This document shows positions 1 through 6,735 of a DNA stretch of 13,526 nt, piece after piece. Where the stretch lies: assembly GCA_905373625.1 (NCBI GenBank), contig CAJPTS010000031.1, forward strand, positions 1 through 13,526, read 5' to 3'. Position 1 is the first letter of the stretch, and the number at the start of each line of letters is the position of its first letter. This DNA comes from Bacteroidia bacterium (lineage in GTDB: Bacteria; Bacteroidota; Bacteroidia; Bacteroidales; CAJPTX01). Under the pieces are notes generated by a model, which ran no database searches, was not told the DNA's origin, and saw nothing but the letters and a program-made list of their open reading frames with translations. The position numbers were made by a program, and so were the translations under genes.

Positions 1-237
1 TATTTTTTTTCCACCCCATCCTGCCTCTCAAATGCCGCGGGGGACGGCATCCGAGGATGGTAACTTTGTACCATCACAGTACAAAAATACCACTATTTCG
101 TGAAACTCCAAAAATATAGGCAAGAAAAATACCACCCTTTTTCTTAAGCCACTATCTCTAGCGTACGGAATGCCGCACACATACAGGGCTGTGCGCAAGA
201 AAAAATATTGTCAAACTTAGTAACGGAAAGGTTTAGA
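1..237 (+). promoter_or_regulatory. rpsA upstream and leader region
   Basis: No gene is visible here. The stretch holds three small hairpins. One is at 32-50 (ATGCCG pairing with CGGCAT around a G-rich loop), one at 56-75 (GATGGTA with TACCATC), and one at 174-195 (CGCACA with TGTGCG around a 10-nt loop) about 40 bases before the S1 start. The sequence TAACTTTG at 61-68 matches the Bacteroidota -7 consensus TAnnTTTG, but no convincing -33 TTG lies 19-21 bases upstream, and the box overlaps the second hairpin. AT-rich direct repeats (AAAAATACCA) occur near 83 and 125. S1 synthesis is feedback-controlled through its own leader in Escherichia coli; whether that applies here is unknown. The first hairpin could instead terminate a gene to the left. 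Confidence 0.35.
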
Positions 238-2082
238 ATGAGCGAAGAACAAAAAAAACACATCGCAGCCACGCCCCTTACGGGAGACAGCTCGATGAAC
301 TGGGAAGAGTTAGAGAATAACTCGCCCGCCGAACAAAAAGAACACGATCTGCATAGCTACGAAAGTAGCCTCGCTTCTATCGCGGAGAACGAGGTCACCG
401 AAGGCACAGTCGTGGGACTTAATAAACGCGAGGTTATCATAAACGTCGGCTTCAAATCAGAAGGCATCGTCTCTATTAACGAGTTCCGATATATGCCCGA
501 TCTGGCCATCGGAGATAAGGTCGAGGTGTACGTAGAAAATCAGGAGGACGCTCACGGACAGCTAATACTTAGCCATCGCAAGGCGCGTACGCTTAAGGCA
601 TGGGATCGCGTTCTCGCAGCATATGAGAATCAGGAGATCGTAAAGGGCTTTATAAAATTCCGTACAAAGGGTGGTATGATTGTCGACGTGTTTGGCATCG
701 AAGCCTTCCTGCCTGGATCGCAGATAGATATCCGCCCCATTCGTGATTACGACATCTTCCTTGAGAAGACCATGGAGTTTAAGGTGGTTAAGATAAACCA
801 CGAACATAAGAACATCGTCGTGTCGCACAAGGCGCTCATTGAGGCTGAGCTCGAACAACAGCGTCTGGAGATCATCTCGCACCTCGAAAAAGGGCAAGTG
901 CTTGAGGGTGTGGTTAAAAATATTACCTCGTACGGCGTATTTGTAGATTTGGGCGGCGTTGACGGGCTTGTGCACATCACAGACCTCGCGTGGGGACGCA
1001 TCAATCACCCTAGCGAAGTCGTGGAACTTGACCAAAAACTAAACGTGGTTATACTGGAATACGACCCAGAGAAAAAACGCATTGCTCTCGGCATCAAACA
1101 GCTGACGCCTCACCCGTGGGATTCGCTCGATACGAATATTAAGGAAGGCGACACGGTACACGGTAAGATTGTTCTTGTGACGGATTACGGGGCGTTCGTG
1201 GAGATTGCTCCTGGGGTCGAGGGGTTGGTACACGTGAGCGAGATTTCGTGGAATCCGCGCCTAAAATCTGCATCGGAGTTCCTTAAGGTAGGAGACGAGG
1301 TTGATACGAAGATTCTGGCACTGGATCGCGAGGCGCGCAAGATGTCTCTCGGCATCAAACAGCTTAAGCCAGATCCGTGGGAAGGCATTGAGACGCGTTA
1401 CCCTGTCGGTTCTAAACACGTGGCGCACGTACGCAACTTTACCGCGTTTGGCATCTTCGTAGAAGTAGAAGAGGGCATTGACGGTTTGGTACACGTGAGT
1501 GATTTGTCGTGGACTAAGAAGATTAAACACCCAGAGCAGTTTACGAAGATAGGCGAGCCGATCGAGGTGGTGGTCTTAGGTGTTGAGAAGGAGAACAGGA
1601 AGCTCTCCTTAGGGCACAAGCAGCTGGAAGAGAATCCGTGGGAGGTCTTCGAACAAATCTTTGCGCCTGGTACTACGCACGAAGGTACGATATTAGAAAT
1701 CTCGGACAAGGGTGGTACGGTGGCGCTTCCGTATGGTTTGGAAGGTTTTGCTACGGCTAAGAATCTGCGTAAGGCTGACGGTAGCATGCCTCTTGCAGAA
1801 GAGAAGCTTCCGTTTGCGGTACTTGAGTTTAATAAGAACTCGCATCGTATCGTACTCTCGCATGCGCGTACGTATCAGGAGGGTGAGCGCCGAGAGCAGC
1901 CTCGTTCTGAGCATAAAGATGGGCAAAGTACGCAACGCCAGATACAGAACATCAATCTTGGGCAGCAGCACACGACGCTAGGTAACATCCCCGAGCTGGC
2001 ACAGCTACACACGCAACTACAAACAGAGACGAAAGACGAGAGACGAAAGACGAGAGACGAGAGACGAGAGACGAAAGATTAA
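238..2082 (+). CDS. rpsA: 30S ribosomal protein S1
   Basis: Ribosomal protein S1 binds mRNA single strands and helps deliver them to the 30S subunit. Six S1 (OB-fold) repeats can be followed, starting near residues 51, 135, 220, 305, 390 and 475. The third to fifth carry the classical G-F-V-x-GLVH-(I/V)-(S/T) pattern (for example YGVFVDLGGVDGLVH). The last is more diverged, as usual in S1. The chosen start is ATG at 238 because GGAAAGG lies 9 bases upstream; a TTG at 208 would add ten residues. The protein is 614 aa, with an acidic N-terminal tail of about 50 residues. The last 18 residues are encoded by AGACGAR heptads (TKDERRKTRDERRETKD), giving an Arg/Lys/Glu/Asp-rich tail unrelated to S1 domains, and the TAA stop is itself part of a degenerate unit. 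A four-helix-bundle gene follows after six bases and may share the transcript. Confidence 0.96.
   Translation: MSEEQKKHIAATPLTGDSSMNWEELENNSPAEQKEHDLHSYESSLASIAENEVTEGTVVGLNKREVIINVGFKSEGIVSINEFRYMPDLAIGDKVEVYVENQEDAHGQLILSHRKARTLKAWDRVLAAYENQEIVKGFIKFRTKGGMIVDVFGIEAFLPGSQIDIRPIRDYDIFLEKTMEFKVVKINHEHKNIVVSHKALIEAELEQQRLEIISHLEKGQVLEGVVKNITSYGVFVDLGGVDGLVHITDLAWGRINHPSEVVELDQKLNVVILEYDPEKKRIALGIKQLTPHPWDSLDTNIKEGDTVHGKIVLVTDYGAFVEIAPGVEGLVHVSEISWNPRLKSASEFLKVGDEVDTKILALDREARKMSLGIKQLKPDPWEGIETRYPVGSKHVAHVRNFTAFGIFVEVEEGIDGLVHVSDLSWTKKIKHPEQFTKIGEPIEVVVLGVEKENRKLSLGHKQLEENPWEVFEQIFAPGTTHEGTILEISDKGGTVALPYGLEGFATAKNLRKADGSMPLAEEKLPFAVLEFNKNSHRIVLSHARTYQEGERREQPRSEHKDGQSTQRQIQNINLGQQHTTLGNIPELAQLHTQLQTETKDERRKTRDERRETKD
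2027..2082 (+). repeat. AGACGAR heptad array inside the 3' end of rpsA
   Basis: Eight 7-bp units lie in perfect phase: AGACGAA, AGACGAG, AGACGAA, three AGACGAG, AGACGAA and a degenerate AGATTAA that supplies the rpsA stop codon. The array is translated as the S1 C-terminal tail. It faces the reverse-oriented array at 2494-2528, so the two enclose the four-helix-bundle gene. Confidence 0.95.
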
Positions 2083-2088
2083 CGCGTT

Positions 2089-2463
2089 ATGGCTGAACAG
2101 TTGCAAAGCAATCCGCTTATAGATAAGAGTTTTGCTCTGGCGGTTCGGATGGTTAACCTTTATAAATATCTTGCAGAGGGACAGAAAGAGTTTGTTCTAT
2201 CAAAACAGATCTTGCGTTGTGGTACTTCAATAGGCGCAAATGTACAAGAAGCGATTGGTGCGCAGAGTGACAAGGATTTTTTATCCAAAATCTCAATCGC
2301 ATACAAGGAAGGGCTTGAGACGTTGTATTGGTTAAAATTGTTACATGCTGCGAATATTATAACGGTTGAACAATTCCAGTCTCTGTATAGAGATACAGAA
2401 GAGGTCTGTAAAATTGTTGCGAGCAGCCAAAAAACTATGAAAAAGCGAATCGCACAAAACTAA
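2089..2463 (+). CDS. four helix bundle protein (23S rRNA intervening-sequence protein family), copy 1
   Basis: The 124-aa product matches the four-helix-bundle family first known from open reading frames in 23S rRNA intervening sequences (TIGR02436/PF05635 type). Diagnostic stretches are SKQILRCGTSIGANVQEA (about residues 38-55), the conserved (A/S)QSDKDF block, and KISIAYKEGLET-x-YWL-x-LL. The family is structurally related to Avd, the accessory protein of diversity-generating retroelements, which binds nucleic acid and a reverse transcriptase. No reverse transcriptase or 23S rRNA is in this window. The ATG lies six bases after the rpsA stop, so cotranscription is likely. The gene is bracketed by AGACGAR units on the left and their reverse complement on the right. 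It is paralogous to the gene at 4328-4693: 37 of 48 central residues are identical, and there is a 20-base exact DNA match (2263-2282 with 4490-4509). The cellular role of stand-alone members is not known. Confidence 0.9.
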   Translation: MAEQLQSNPLIDKSFALAVRMVNLYKYLAEGQKEFVLSKQILRCGTSIGANVQEAIGAQSDKDFLSKISIAYKEGLETLYWLKLLHAANIITVEQFQSLYRDTEEVCKIVASSQKTMKKRIAQN

Positions 2464-2465
2464 TT

Positions 2466-2505
2466 AAAGACGAGAGAAACGCTTCGAGTGGGTTCTCTCG
2501 TCTTT
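2466..2505. terminator. hairpin terminator between convergent genes
   Basis: A perfect 13-bp stem pairs AAAGACGAGAGAA (2466-2478) with TTCTCTCGTCTTT (2493-2505) across a 14-nt loop, three bases after the stop of four-helix-bundle copy 1. It lies between that gene and the convergent large terminase, so it could stop transcription from both sides. The stem is made of one AGACGAR-type arm and its inverse. It is therefore also the junction of the inverted heptad array. Confidence 0.7.
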
Positions 2506-2528
2506 TGTCTTTCGTCTCTCGTCTCTAG
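2494..2528 (-). repeat. reverse-oriented AGACGAR array
   Basis: Five units read on the + strand as TCTCTCG, TCTTTTG, TCTTTCG, TCTCTCG and TCTCTAG. The last unit contains the TAG stop codon (- strand) of the large terminase gene. Together with 2027-2082 it forms the inverted flanks of the first four-helix-bundle cassette. Confidence 0.92.
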
Positions 2529-4117
2529 CTAAAGCGTATGCCTACGCCCTCGCCGTCTGCGCTCGGCGCATAGAGGTTCATACCAATGAAAAGCGAGTCC
2601 CACGCATCGGTGATGTGCGTTTTGTGCTGGTCGGGGAACTCGGGGGTGTCTGAGCGCTTCTCGGGGTTTTTGTCTTTACCGAAGCCGCGACGGGTGACTA
2701 CCGAGCCTGCGAGTTCTATCGCCGTAATGAGGTCGTCACACGCTTCTGAGTTAAAACGCGGGGAGAGGAAGTCAGAACCATCGCCACGAAAGGCGGAGTT
2801 TATATAGTTAAACTTAAGGTCGTGACGGATGGGGCGTCCTAAGTGTACGGCGGTTACAGAAAAGCCTCCTTCTTCTAACAAACGAATAATCATATCGGAA
2901 TAGCTATACCCCGTACTGGCTGCGCGTGCTACGGCTGTGGCGTCGTAATAGTATACTACGTCGCGTACGGGGTGAAATGCGTAGTATGCCACGAATTTAC
3001 CGATTAGGTCTTCGAGCGTCTGCGGAGATTTTACCCACATGGCGCGCAGCGTTCGCATCTCTCGCCCTACACGCTGTCCCACGACGAGGGTGTTTATGCT
3101 GATGTTATAGTCGAGGGCTATTTCGAGCGGGAGATCGGGTTCGATATCGCCATCCCAACGGCAGTCGGGGTTAAAGCCTATCGGCGTAAATGCTGCCTGT
3201 TCTGCATAGGCTGATACTTTGGGCTCGTAACACAGGGCAACGGCGTCAAAACTAGGGTAAAACGCATTTGGCGTACTCTGTGCGGGGAGAGAGAGTATCG
3301 AGGTTTGGAAGACGTGTGGGGGGAGATCGCGCTCCTGTTGTGAGAACCACTCTTCGCCCAGCAATTCTAAATTATCTAATGCTGAGTATATCTTAAAAAA
3401 CGTGGCTTTGCTTCGTGCAGCATTGAGAGCATTTCGCAAACGCGTTGCATCGGCGTATTGTGTGGCTTGTTCTGCCTGTTTCATTTGTGCATACAGAATG
3501 CGTATGTATGCTATTAACTCTGGGTCGCAGTCTTTTTCTTTGGCGAGGATCCACGATCCGCGGGCGTCGGAGGGCATGTCTGTGGAATAAAACGCGCCTC
3601 CGTGCCAGGGGCAGTCTTTGAAGTATTTACGGTTACCACGAATGGCGGGCGTGACTTCGTTTACGATCTTAGCGTGTGAGAGGAAGCGGGCTTCGGGTCC
3701 TATTACATAGTCGAGCGAGAGTGAGTTCGTGGACATGGGGCGATCGAAGCTTACCATGTGCAGTATCGCTCCTGTGAAAAACGAAATGACGTTTCCCCAA
3801 TCAAACGGCGAGATAATGGGGCGGGGGAAGTTAGCGCTATTCGGTGGTCGGCGTCCTACGTAGTAATGAATGCCCTCGGCATACCCCCATCGGCTGAGCG
3901 CATTCGCAATGGCGGGGAAGGTTTGCGTTTTTAGCTTGGTATAGGAGGGGGAGAGGAGTGCGCCTGCCGAGCGCGGCATGGCAAAGATGTTACGCAGGAG
4001 TACGCGTGCGTCGAACCCTTCTGATTTGCCGAGTCCGCGTCCGCCGATTATATATTCGTTCTTTGCGCCTATGATCATAGATTCGATCTGTGCGCGGTTG
4101 AAAAAAATGCTTCGCAT
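2525..4117 (-). CDS. terL: phage terminase large subunit
   Basis: This is the packaging ATPase and nuclease that translocates phage DNA into the prohead. In the 530-aa product, residues 25-32 (GGRGLGKS) form a Walker A motif of the GxxxxGKS type, and LDYVIGPEA (135-143) is the Walker B-like strand with E142 as the likely catalytic glutamate. A C-terminal RNase H-like nuclease domain is suggested by acidic motifs ALDYN (about 335), YYYDATA (about 390) and DAWDS (about 504). Length is normal for the family. I start at ATG 4117; the frame stays open to a TTG at 4132, but that codon belongs to the heptad array upstream. No Shine-Dalgarno site is visible. The stop codon lies in a heptad unit. The gene comes last in the transcription order of the - strand cluster, about 2.8 kb from the putative small subunit, which is an unusual separation. 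Confidence 0.88.
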   Translation of the reverse strand: MRSIFFNRAQIESMIIGAKNEYIIGGRGLGKSEGFDARVLLRNIFAMPRSAGALLSPSYTKLKTQTFPAIANALSRWGYAEGIHYYVGRRPPNSANFPRPIISPFDWGNVISFFTGAILHMVSFDRPMSTNSLSLDYVIGPEARFLSHAKIVNEVTPAIRGNRKYFKDCPWHGGAFYSTDMPSDARGSWILAKEKDCDPELIAYIRILYAQMKQAEQATQYADATRLRNALNAARSKATFFKIYSALDNLELLGEEWFSQQERDLPPHVFQTSILSLPAQSTPNAFYPSFDAVALCYEPKVSAYAEQAAFTPIGFNPDCRWDGDIEPDLPLEIALDYNISINTLVVGQRVGREMRTLRAMWVKSPQTLEDLIGKFVAYYAFHPVRDVVYYYDATAVARAASTGYSYSDMIIRLLEEGGFSVTAVHLGRPIRHDLKFNYINSAFRGDGSDFLSPRFNSEACDDLITAIELAGSVVTRRGFGKDKNPEKRSDTPEFPDQHKTHITDAWDSLFIGMNLYAPSADGEGVGIRFS

Positions 4118-4125
4118 TTTAATAA

Positions 4126-4311
4126 GGTACAAGGTACAAAGTACAAGGCTTCTTCAGGTTCAAGGTACAAGGTACGAAGTACAAGGCTTCTTCAGGTTCA
4201 AGGTACAAGGTACGAAGTACAAGGCTTCTTCAGGTTCAAGGTACAAGGTACGAAGTACACGACAAGCGATTATAATTTGGGTATTACTTTTGACCTTGTA
4301 GTTTGTACTTA
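4126..4311. repeat. inverted heptad module between terL and the second four-helix-bundle gene
   Basis: Forward units GGTACAA, GGTACAA and AGTACAA (4126-4146) are followed by three exact or near-exact copies of a 38-bp higher-order unit (4147-4260). Each copy is a spacer GGCTTCTTCA plus four heptads (GGTTCAA, GGTACAA, GGTACGA, AGTACAA/C). The core (4258-4287) contains GACAAGCGATTATAATTTGGG and ends in ATTAC. A short reverse-oriented arm (4288-4311, with CCTTGTA and TTTGTAC) follows. The module separates two divergent genes, so it must contain or overlap the promoters of both. Confidence 0.9.
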
Positions 4312-4327
4312 AATATATCTTGTGGCG

Positions 4328-4693
4328 ATGAGTAAAAATGTGATAGAAGCAAAAACACGCGTATTTGCTCTCCGCGTAGTGAATCTATACAAAGTTCTTT
4401 CAGAGCAAAGAGGAGAGCGTGTGATGTCTAAACAAGTCCTGCGCAGTGGGACATCTATCGGCGCAAATATCGCGGAGTCTCGTGGTGCACAGAGTGACAA
4501 GGATTTTTTCGCTAAAATTTCCATCGCTTATAAGGAAGGGCTTGAAACAGAATACTGGTTAGAAATATTGCGCGATGCGCAGTTTATCTCGGAGACTGAA
4601 TTCTTATCTATACATAGTGATTGCGTAGAGATATGTAAGATAATTGCAAAAATGCAAATCTCTCTAAAACGTCGCATTAGTTCTTTACCATAA
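4328..4693 (+). CDS. four helix bundle protein (23S rRNA intervening-sequence protein family), copy 2
   Basis: The 121-aa product is a close paralog of the gene at 2089-2463. It carries the same signatures: SKQVLRSGTSIGANIAES, GAQSDKDF and KISIAYKEGLET followed by YWL. The predicted structure is four amphipathic helices. The ATG at 4328 is preferred; a GTG at 4322 would add two residues. The gene is on the + strand in a cluster otherwise transcribed from the - strand. It is bounded on the left by the inverted module 4126-4311 and on the right by six reverse-oriented heptads (4706-4747). Its foreign orientation, its paralogy and its repeat borders make it look like an inserted cassette rather than part of the phage late region. 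The function of the family outside rRNA introns is unknown. RNA or DNA binding is inferred from its relation to Avd. Confidence 0.9.
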   Translation: MSKNVIEAKTRVFALRVVNLYKVLSEQRGERVMSKQVLRSGTSIGANIAESRGAQSDKDFFAKISIAYKEGLETEYWLEILRDAQFISETEFLSIHSDCVEICKIIAKMQISLKRRISSLP

Positions 4694-4705
4694 ACCATAT
4701 TTTTT

Positions 4706-4747
4706 TACTTTGTACCTTGTACCTTGTACCTTGTACCTTGTACCTTG
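4706..4747 (-). repeat. reverse heptad array downstream of four-helix-bundle copy 2
   Basis: Six phased units occur on the + strand: TACTTTG followed by five TACCTTG. They are the reverse complement of the GGTACAA-type units on the left side of the gene, so the pair forms inward-facing flanks of the cassette. The array runs directly into the hairpin at 4748. Confidence 0.93.
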
Positions 4748-4774
4748 TTTTTAGCGCACCGTGGGCGCTAAAAA
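4748..4774. terminator. hairpin overlapping the stop codon of the 4768-5331 gene
   Basis: A 10-bp perfect stem pairs TTTTTAGCGC (4748-4757) with GCGCTAAAAA (4765-4774) over a 7-nt loop. The A/T tract at the stem base suits a bidirectional intrinsic terminator. The TAG stop of the - strand gene (4768-4770) is inside the stem. The junction TACCTTG plus TTTTAGCGC recurs at 12934-12950. Confidence 0.65.
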
Positions 4775-5331
4775 CGCACTCCTGCGCGTATGCCCCACGC
4801 GAGACCTTTGCGCTCATATGTGTCTGTTACGTAGCCGCCCAAATATAGTCGTCTGTAATATATGCCGCCATCTATACCTATGCCGTGCTGCGGAGAGTAC
4901 TGAATACCCGCAAAATACCCCCACACGGGCGCAGGGACCGCCGAACGGAGTCGGTTAGGTATGTTTATACCTCCTAACCTCTGCAATAGGGAGTTGTCGG
5001 CGTTTGTGAGCGTATAGGTGTGTGATTGTATTTTTTCGCTCACGCGGTATACGTCTGCGCGTACGCGTCGCCAAATAATACTGTCGTTCCTGATGGTATC
5101 TTCTATGGTTACGTGGCTTACGGAGTCTGCGTAGGTATCTCGGTAAAAGCGTCCTGCGGCGGAGCTCTCGGTAAGAGGAACGAAGGTACGCCTTTCGTGT
5201 ACAATGCGCAGCGTATCTATACGCACCACGGTGTCTGTAACGGTAACAGTACGAGGTACACTTGGTGTTTGTAAGCAAATACAGAACAGTACTACGTTTA
5301 GTAGCAAAGAAAAGAATAAGAAATACTTCAT
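4768..5331 (-). CDS. membrane-anchored hypothetical phage protein
   Basis: The product has 187 aa and starts at ATG 5331. Residues about 4-20 (FLFFSLLLNVVLFCICL) form one hydrophobic segment, best read as an N-terminal membrane anchor or signal. It has two cysteines but no proper lipobox. A strand-rich middle follows, with repeated Thr-Val-Asp patterns (VTVTDTVVRIDTLRIVHERR). A glycine/tyrosine-rich end (about 138-187) resembles short outer-membrane strands and finishes in Phe. This plan recalls DUF6808-type proteins of Bacteroidales phages, which I recognise only by general resemblance. A spanin-like lysis role would fit a single-pass envelope protein in a phage late region but is a guess. 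Confidence 0.7.
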   Translation of the reverse strand: MKYFLFFSLLLNVVLFCICLQTPSVPRTVTVTDTVVRIDTLRIVHERRTFVPLTESSAAGRFYRDTYADSVSHVTIEDTIRNDSIIWRRVRADVYRVSEKIQSHTYTLTNADNSLLQRLGGINIPNRLRSAVPAPVWGYFAGIQYSPQHGIGIDGGIYYRRLYLGGYVTDTYERKGLAWGIRAGVRF

Positions 5332-5335
5332 ATTT

Positions 5336-5486
5336 CCAAGTTCAAAGCTTCATCAGGTTCAAGGTACAAAGTACGAAGTTCAAAGCTTCTTCAGGTTCAA
5401 AGTTCAAAGTTCAAAGTCCAAAGTTCAAAGTAAACCCCCGCCTGTAATGCGCTTCGCGCGTACCTTGTACCTAGTACCTAGTACCT
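5336..5486. repeat. inverted heptad module with GCGC-hairpin core
   Basis: The forward arm has AGTTCAA/GGTTCAA/AGTCCAA units and two spacers (GCTTCATCAG near 5347, GCTTCTTCAG near 5385). The core at 5431-5460 reads TAAACCCCCGCC then TGTAATGCGCTTCGCGCG and includes a small GCGC-TTC-GCGC hairpin. The reverse arm is TACCTTG, TACCTAG, TACCTAG, TACCTAA (5461-5488). The core is in the opposite orientation to that at 4258. The last units encode the end (LGTRY and TAG stop) of the next gene. Confidence 0.92.
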
Positions 5487-6334
5487 AAATGCGTTTGGAG
5501 AAGCCGCATGGCGTCCCAGAGGTTGGTGTTGCGTATGGTTTCGAGTTTGGTAAAATCGCCGTCGCATAGGAGATATAACAGGTCTGAGGGTAACCCCCGA
5601 GCGCCTCTGTCTTGATCACCATTGGTTTCTTTCATTTCTTGCCTTTCGTTTCTTAAAAAGAGTGTTGGGAATGCATTCTGTAATACAGAGAGGTTTGCGT
5701 CCCACCACCAGAGGAAGGCTATTACGACGCCGCTGGGCGTATAATCCCATTCGGAGCATTTTTTATTCAGTTCTTTGTAAATCTCGGTGGCAATGCTCTC
5801 GGCGTCTCGTTCTGTAATCGGTACGCGTAACCCTCCAGATGTGCGTGGTGCGTACAATACAGACAGAATGTTACACACTGCTTTGAGTTTTTCTCTTCCA
5901 TCTCTCGCTTCTCGGCTGTTATCTCTCGTCTTTTGTCTGTCGTCTCTCGTCTCTAATAGGAGGTCTTCTGCGAGGAGGAACTCGCCAAACGTAAGGTCTG
6001 TAAAGTTCTCGGCGGGTGCGATGTATTTGCCGCACAGGGTACGTAAGGGTGGTCTGGTTCGTTTGCTCTCTATTGCTGTTCGTTCGGTATTGAGAAGCCA
6101 TGAGAGTGAGTATAGGAAGTCATGTAACCCTAATAGGGAGAGTTGTAGGTCTGTCTGTAATGGCGAGTTCCATTTACGGCGGACTTCGTATTGCTTACGT
6201 TTCGAGTTATAATCTATCGTAACGTTACAGATCATCTCGGCTGCGCGCTTTAGGAATGCGGGGAGGTTTGTAGCGCGCTCTGCAATACTTCCGAGGCGTG
6301 CGAGAGTTTCAAAAGACAAATCGTTCCACAACAT
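5471..6334 (-). CDS. hypothetical phage protein with an internal heptad-encoded insert
   Basis: The product has 287 aa. ATG 6334 is chosen because the open frame further upstream (to TTG 6391) is only heptad sequence. I do not recognise a family. The N-terminal part is helical and aromatic-rich (LQLSLLGLHDFLYSLSWLLN near residue 85). A stretch at about residues 127-145 is encoded by eight degenerate TCTCTCG units and shows a 7-residue period (ETRDDRQ, KTRDNSR). The C-terminal half includes EIYKELNKKCSEWDYTPSG, WWWDAN and a motif around KLETIRNTNLWDAMRLLQ. That last motif loosely recalls tail-assembly chaperones, but this is weak. The last five residues and the stop come from GGTACTA repeats. 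It lies between two inverted modules in the - strand phage cluster. Confidence 0.75.
   Translation of the reverse strand: MLWNDLSFETLARLGSIAERATNLPAFLKRAAEMICNVTIDYNSKRKQYEVRRKWNSPLQTDLQLSLLGLHDFLYSLSWLLNTERTAIESKRTRPPLRTLCGKYIAPAENFTDLTFGEFLLAEDLLLETRDDRQKTRDNSREARDGREKLKAVCNILSVLYAPRTSGGLRVPITERDAESIATEIYKELNKKCSEWDYTPSGVVIAFLWWWDANLSVLQNAFPTLFLRNERQEMKETNGDQDRGARGLPSDLLYLLCDGDFTKLETIRNTNLWDAMRLLQTHLGTRY
5901..5956 (-). repeat. AGACGAR array inside a coding sequence
   Basis: Eight phased 7-bp units are read on + as TCTCTCG, CTTCTCG, GCTGTTA, TCTCTCG, TCTTTTG, TCTGTCG, TCTCTCG and TCTCTAA. Three of the eight have drifted, so this copy is older than the intergenic arrays. It is in frame with the 5471-6334 gene and encodes a charged linker. 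No inverse arm or core is seen beside it. Confidence 0.85.
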
Positions 6335-6341
6335 GATATTT

Positions 6342-6475
6342 AGTAAAGTCCAAAGTTCAAGGTTCAAAGCTTCTTCAGGTTCAAAGTCCAAAGTTCAAAG
6401 TCCAAAGTTCAAAGTAAACCCCCGCCTGTAATGCGCTTCGCGCATACTTTGTACTTCGTACCTTGAACCTTGTAC
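6342..6475. repeat. inverted heptad module, near-duplicate of 5336-5486
   Basis: The forward units AGTCCAA, AGTTCAA, GGTTCAA, the spacer GCTTCTTCAG and the core (6415-6444) match the module at 5379-5459 at 80 of 81 positions (6363-6443 here). The reverse arm (6445-6475) has TACTTTG, TACTTCG, TACCTTG, AACCTTG. It abuts the perfect hairpin at 6476-6506. Confidence 0.92.
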
Positions 6476-6506
6476 TTTTTGTAGTGTACGCAGTACACTA
6501 CAAAAA
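6476..6506. terminator. 14-bp perfect hairpin at the end of the 6498-6734 gene
   Basis: TTTTTGTAGTGTAC (6476-6489) pairs without mismatch with GTACACTACAAAAA (6493-6506) around the loop GCA. The TAG stop of the - strand gene (6498-6500) lies in the stem. The A/T run at the base suits a bidirectional terminator or a transcript-end stabiliser. Confidence 0.7.
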
Positions 6507-6734
6507 CACGTCTTGTTGGTTGTATTCTACGATGGCGTAGATCTTTAATGCGCGTGCGCCTCCGGGGGTGCGTACCAGAAGGGTGTTTGTCTCCTTCTCA
6601 AAGCGGATGACGCGGGCATCGGCGATGTCTGCTACTTGCCCTGTGCGTTTTACGTATCGGCAGGAAAAGTGTGGCGATGGGGCGGTGTTGTCTCGCCCTA
6701 TAATCTCGCGGAGCATGTCATAAACGAAAATCAT
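6498..6734 (-). CDS. small hypothetical phage protein
   Basis: The product has 78 aa. ATG 6734 is chosen; the open frame continues two codons to a TTG that belongs to the heptad array. The sequence starts MIFVYDMLREIIG and ends in a small strand-rich domain (VADIADARVIRFEKETNTLL, then KIYAIVEYNQQDVF), suggesting a compact beta fold. No family is recognised. It stands between the putative small terminase gene and the 5471-6334 gene in transcription order, each separated by inverted modules. Its stop codon is inside the terminal hairpin. Confidence 0.6.
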   Translation of the reverse strand: MIFVYDMLREIIGRDNTAPSPHFSCRYVKRTGQVADIADARVIRFEKETNTLLVRTPGGARALKIYAIVEYNQQDVFL

Positions 6735-6735
6735 C

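Noticed and set aside
562..1787. Several - strand open frames opposite rpsA
   Set aside because: rpsA has six clear S1 domains over the whole stretch; the opposite frames have shadow composition and no family likeness.
2089..2463. 23S rRNA intervening sequence
   Set aside because: The four-helix-bundle genes have no rRNA sequence on either side; they lie beside rpsA and phage genes.
4126..4311. CRISPR array
   Set aside because: The 38-bp period repeats completely, with no unique spacers, and the internal unit is 7 bp. No cas genes are present.
2089..4693. Diversity-generating retroelement, suggested by the Avd-like four-helix-bundle proteins
   Set aside because: No reverse transcriptase and no template/variable repeat pair with adenine-specific differences were seen in the window.
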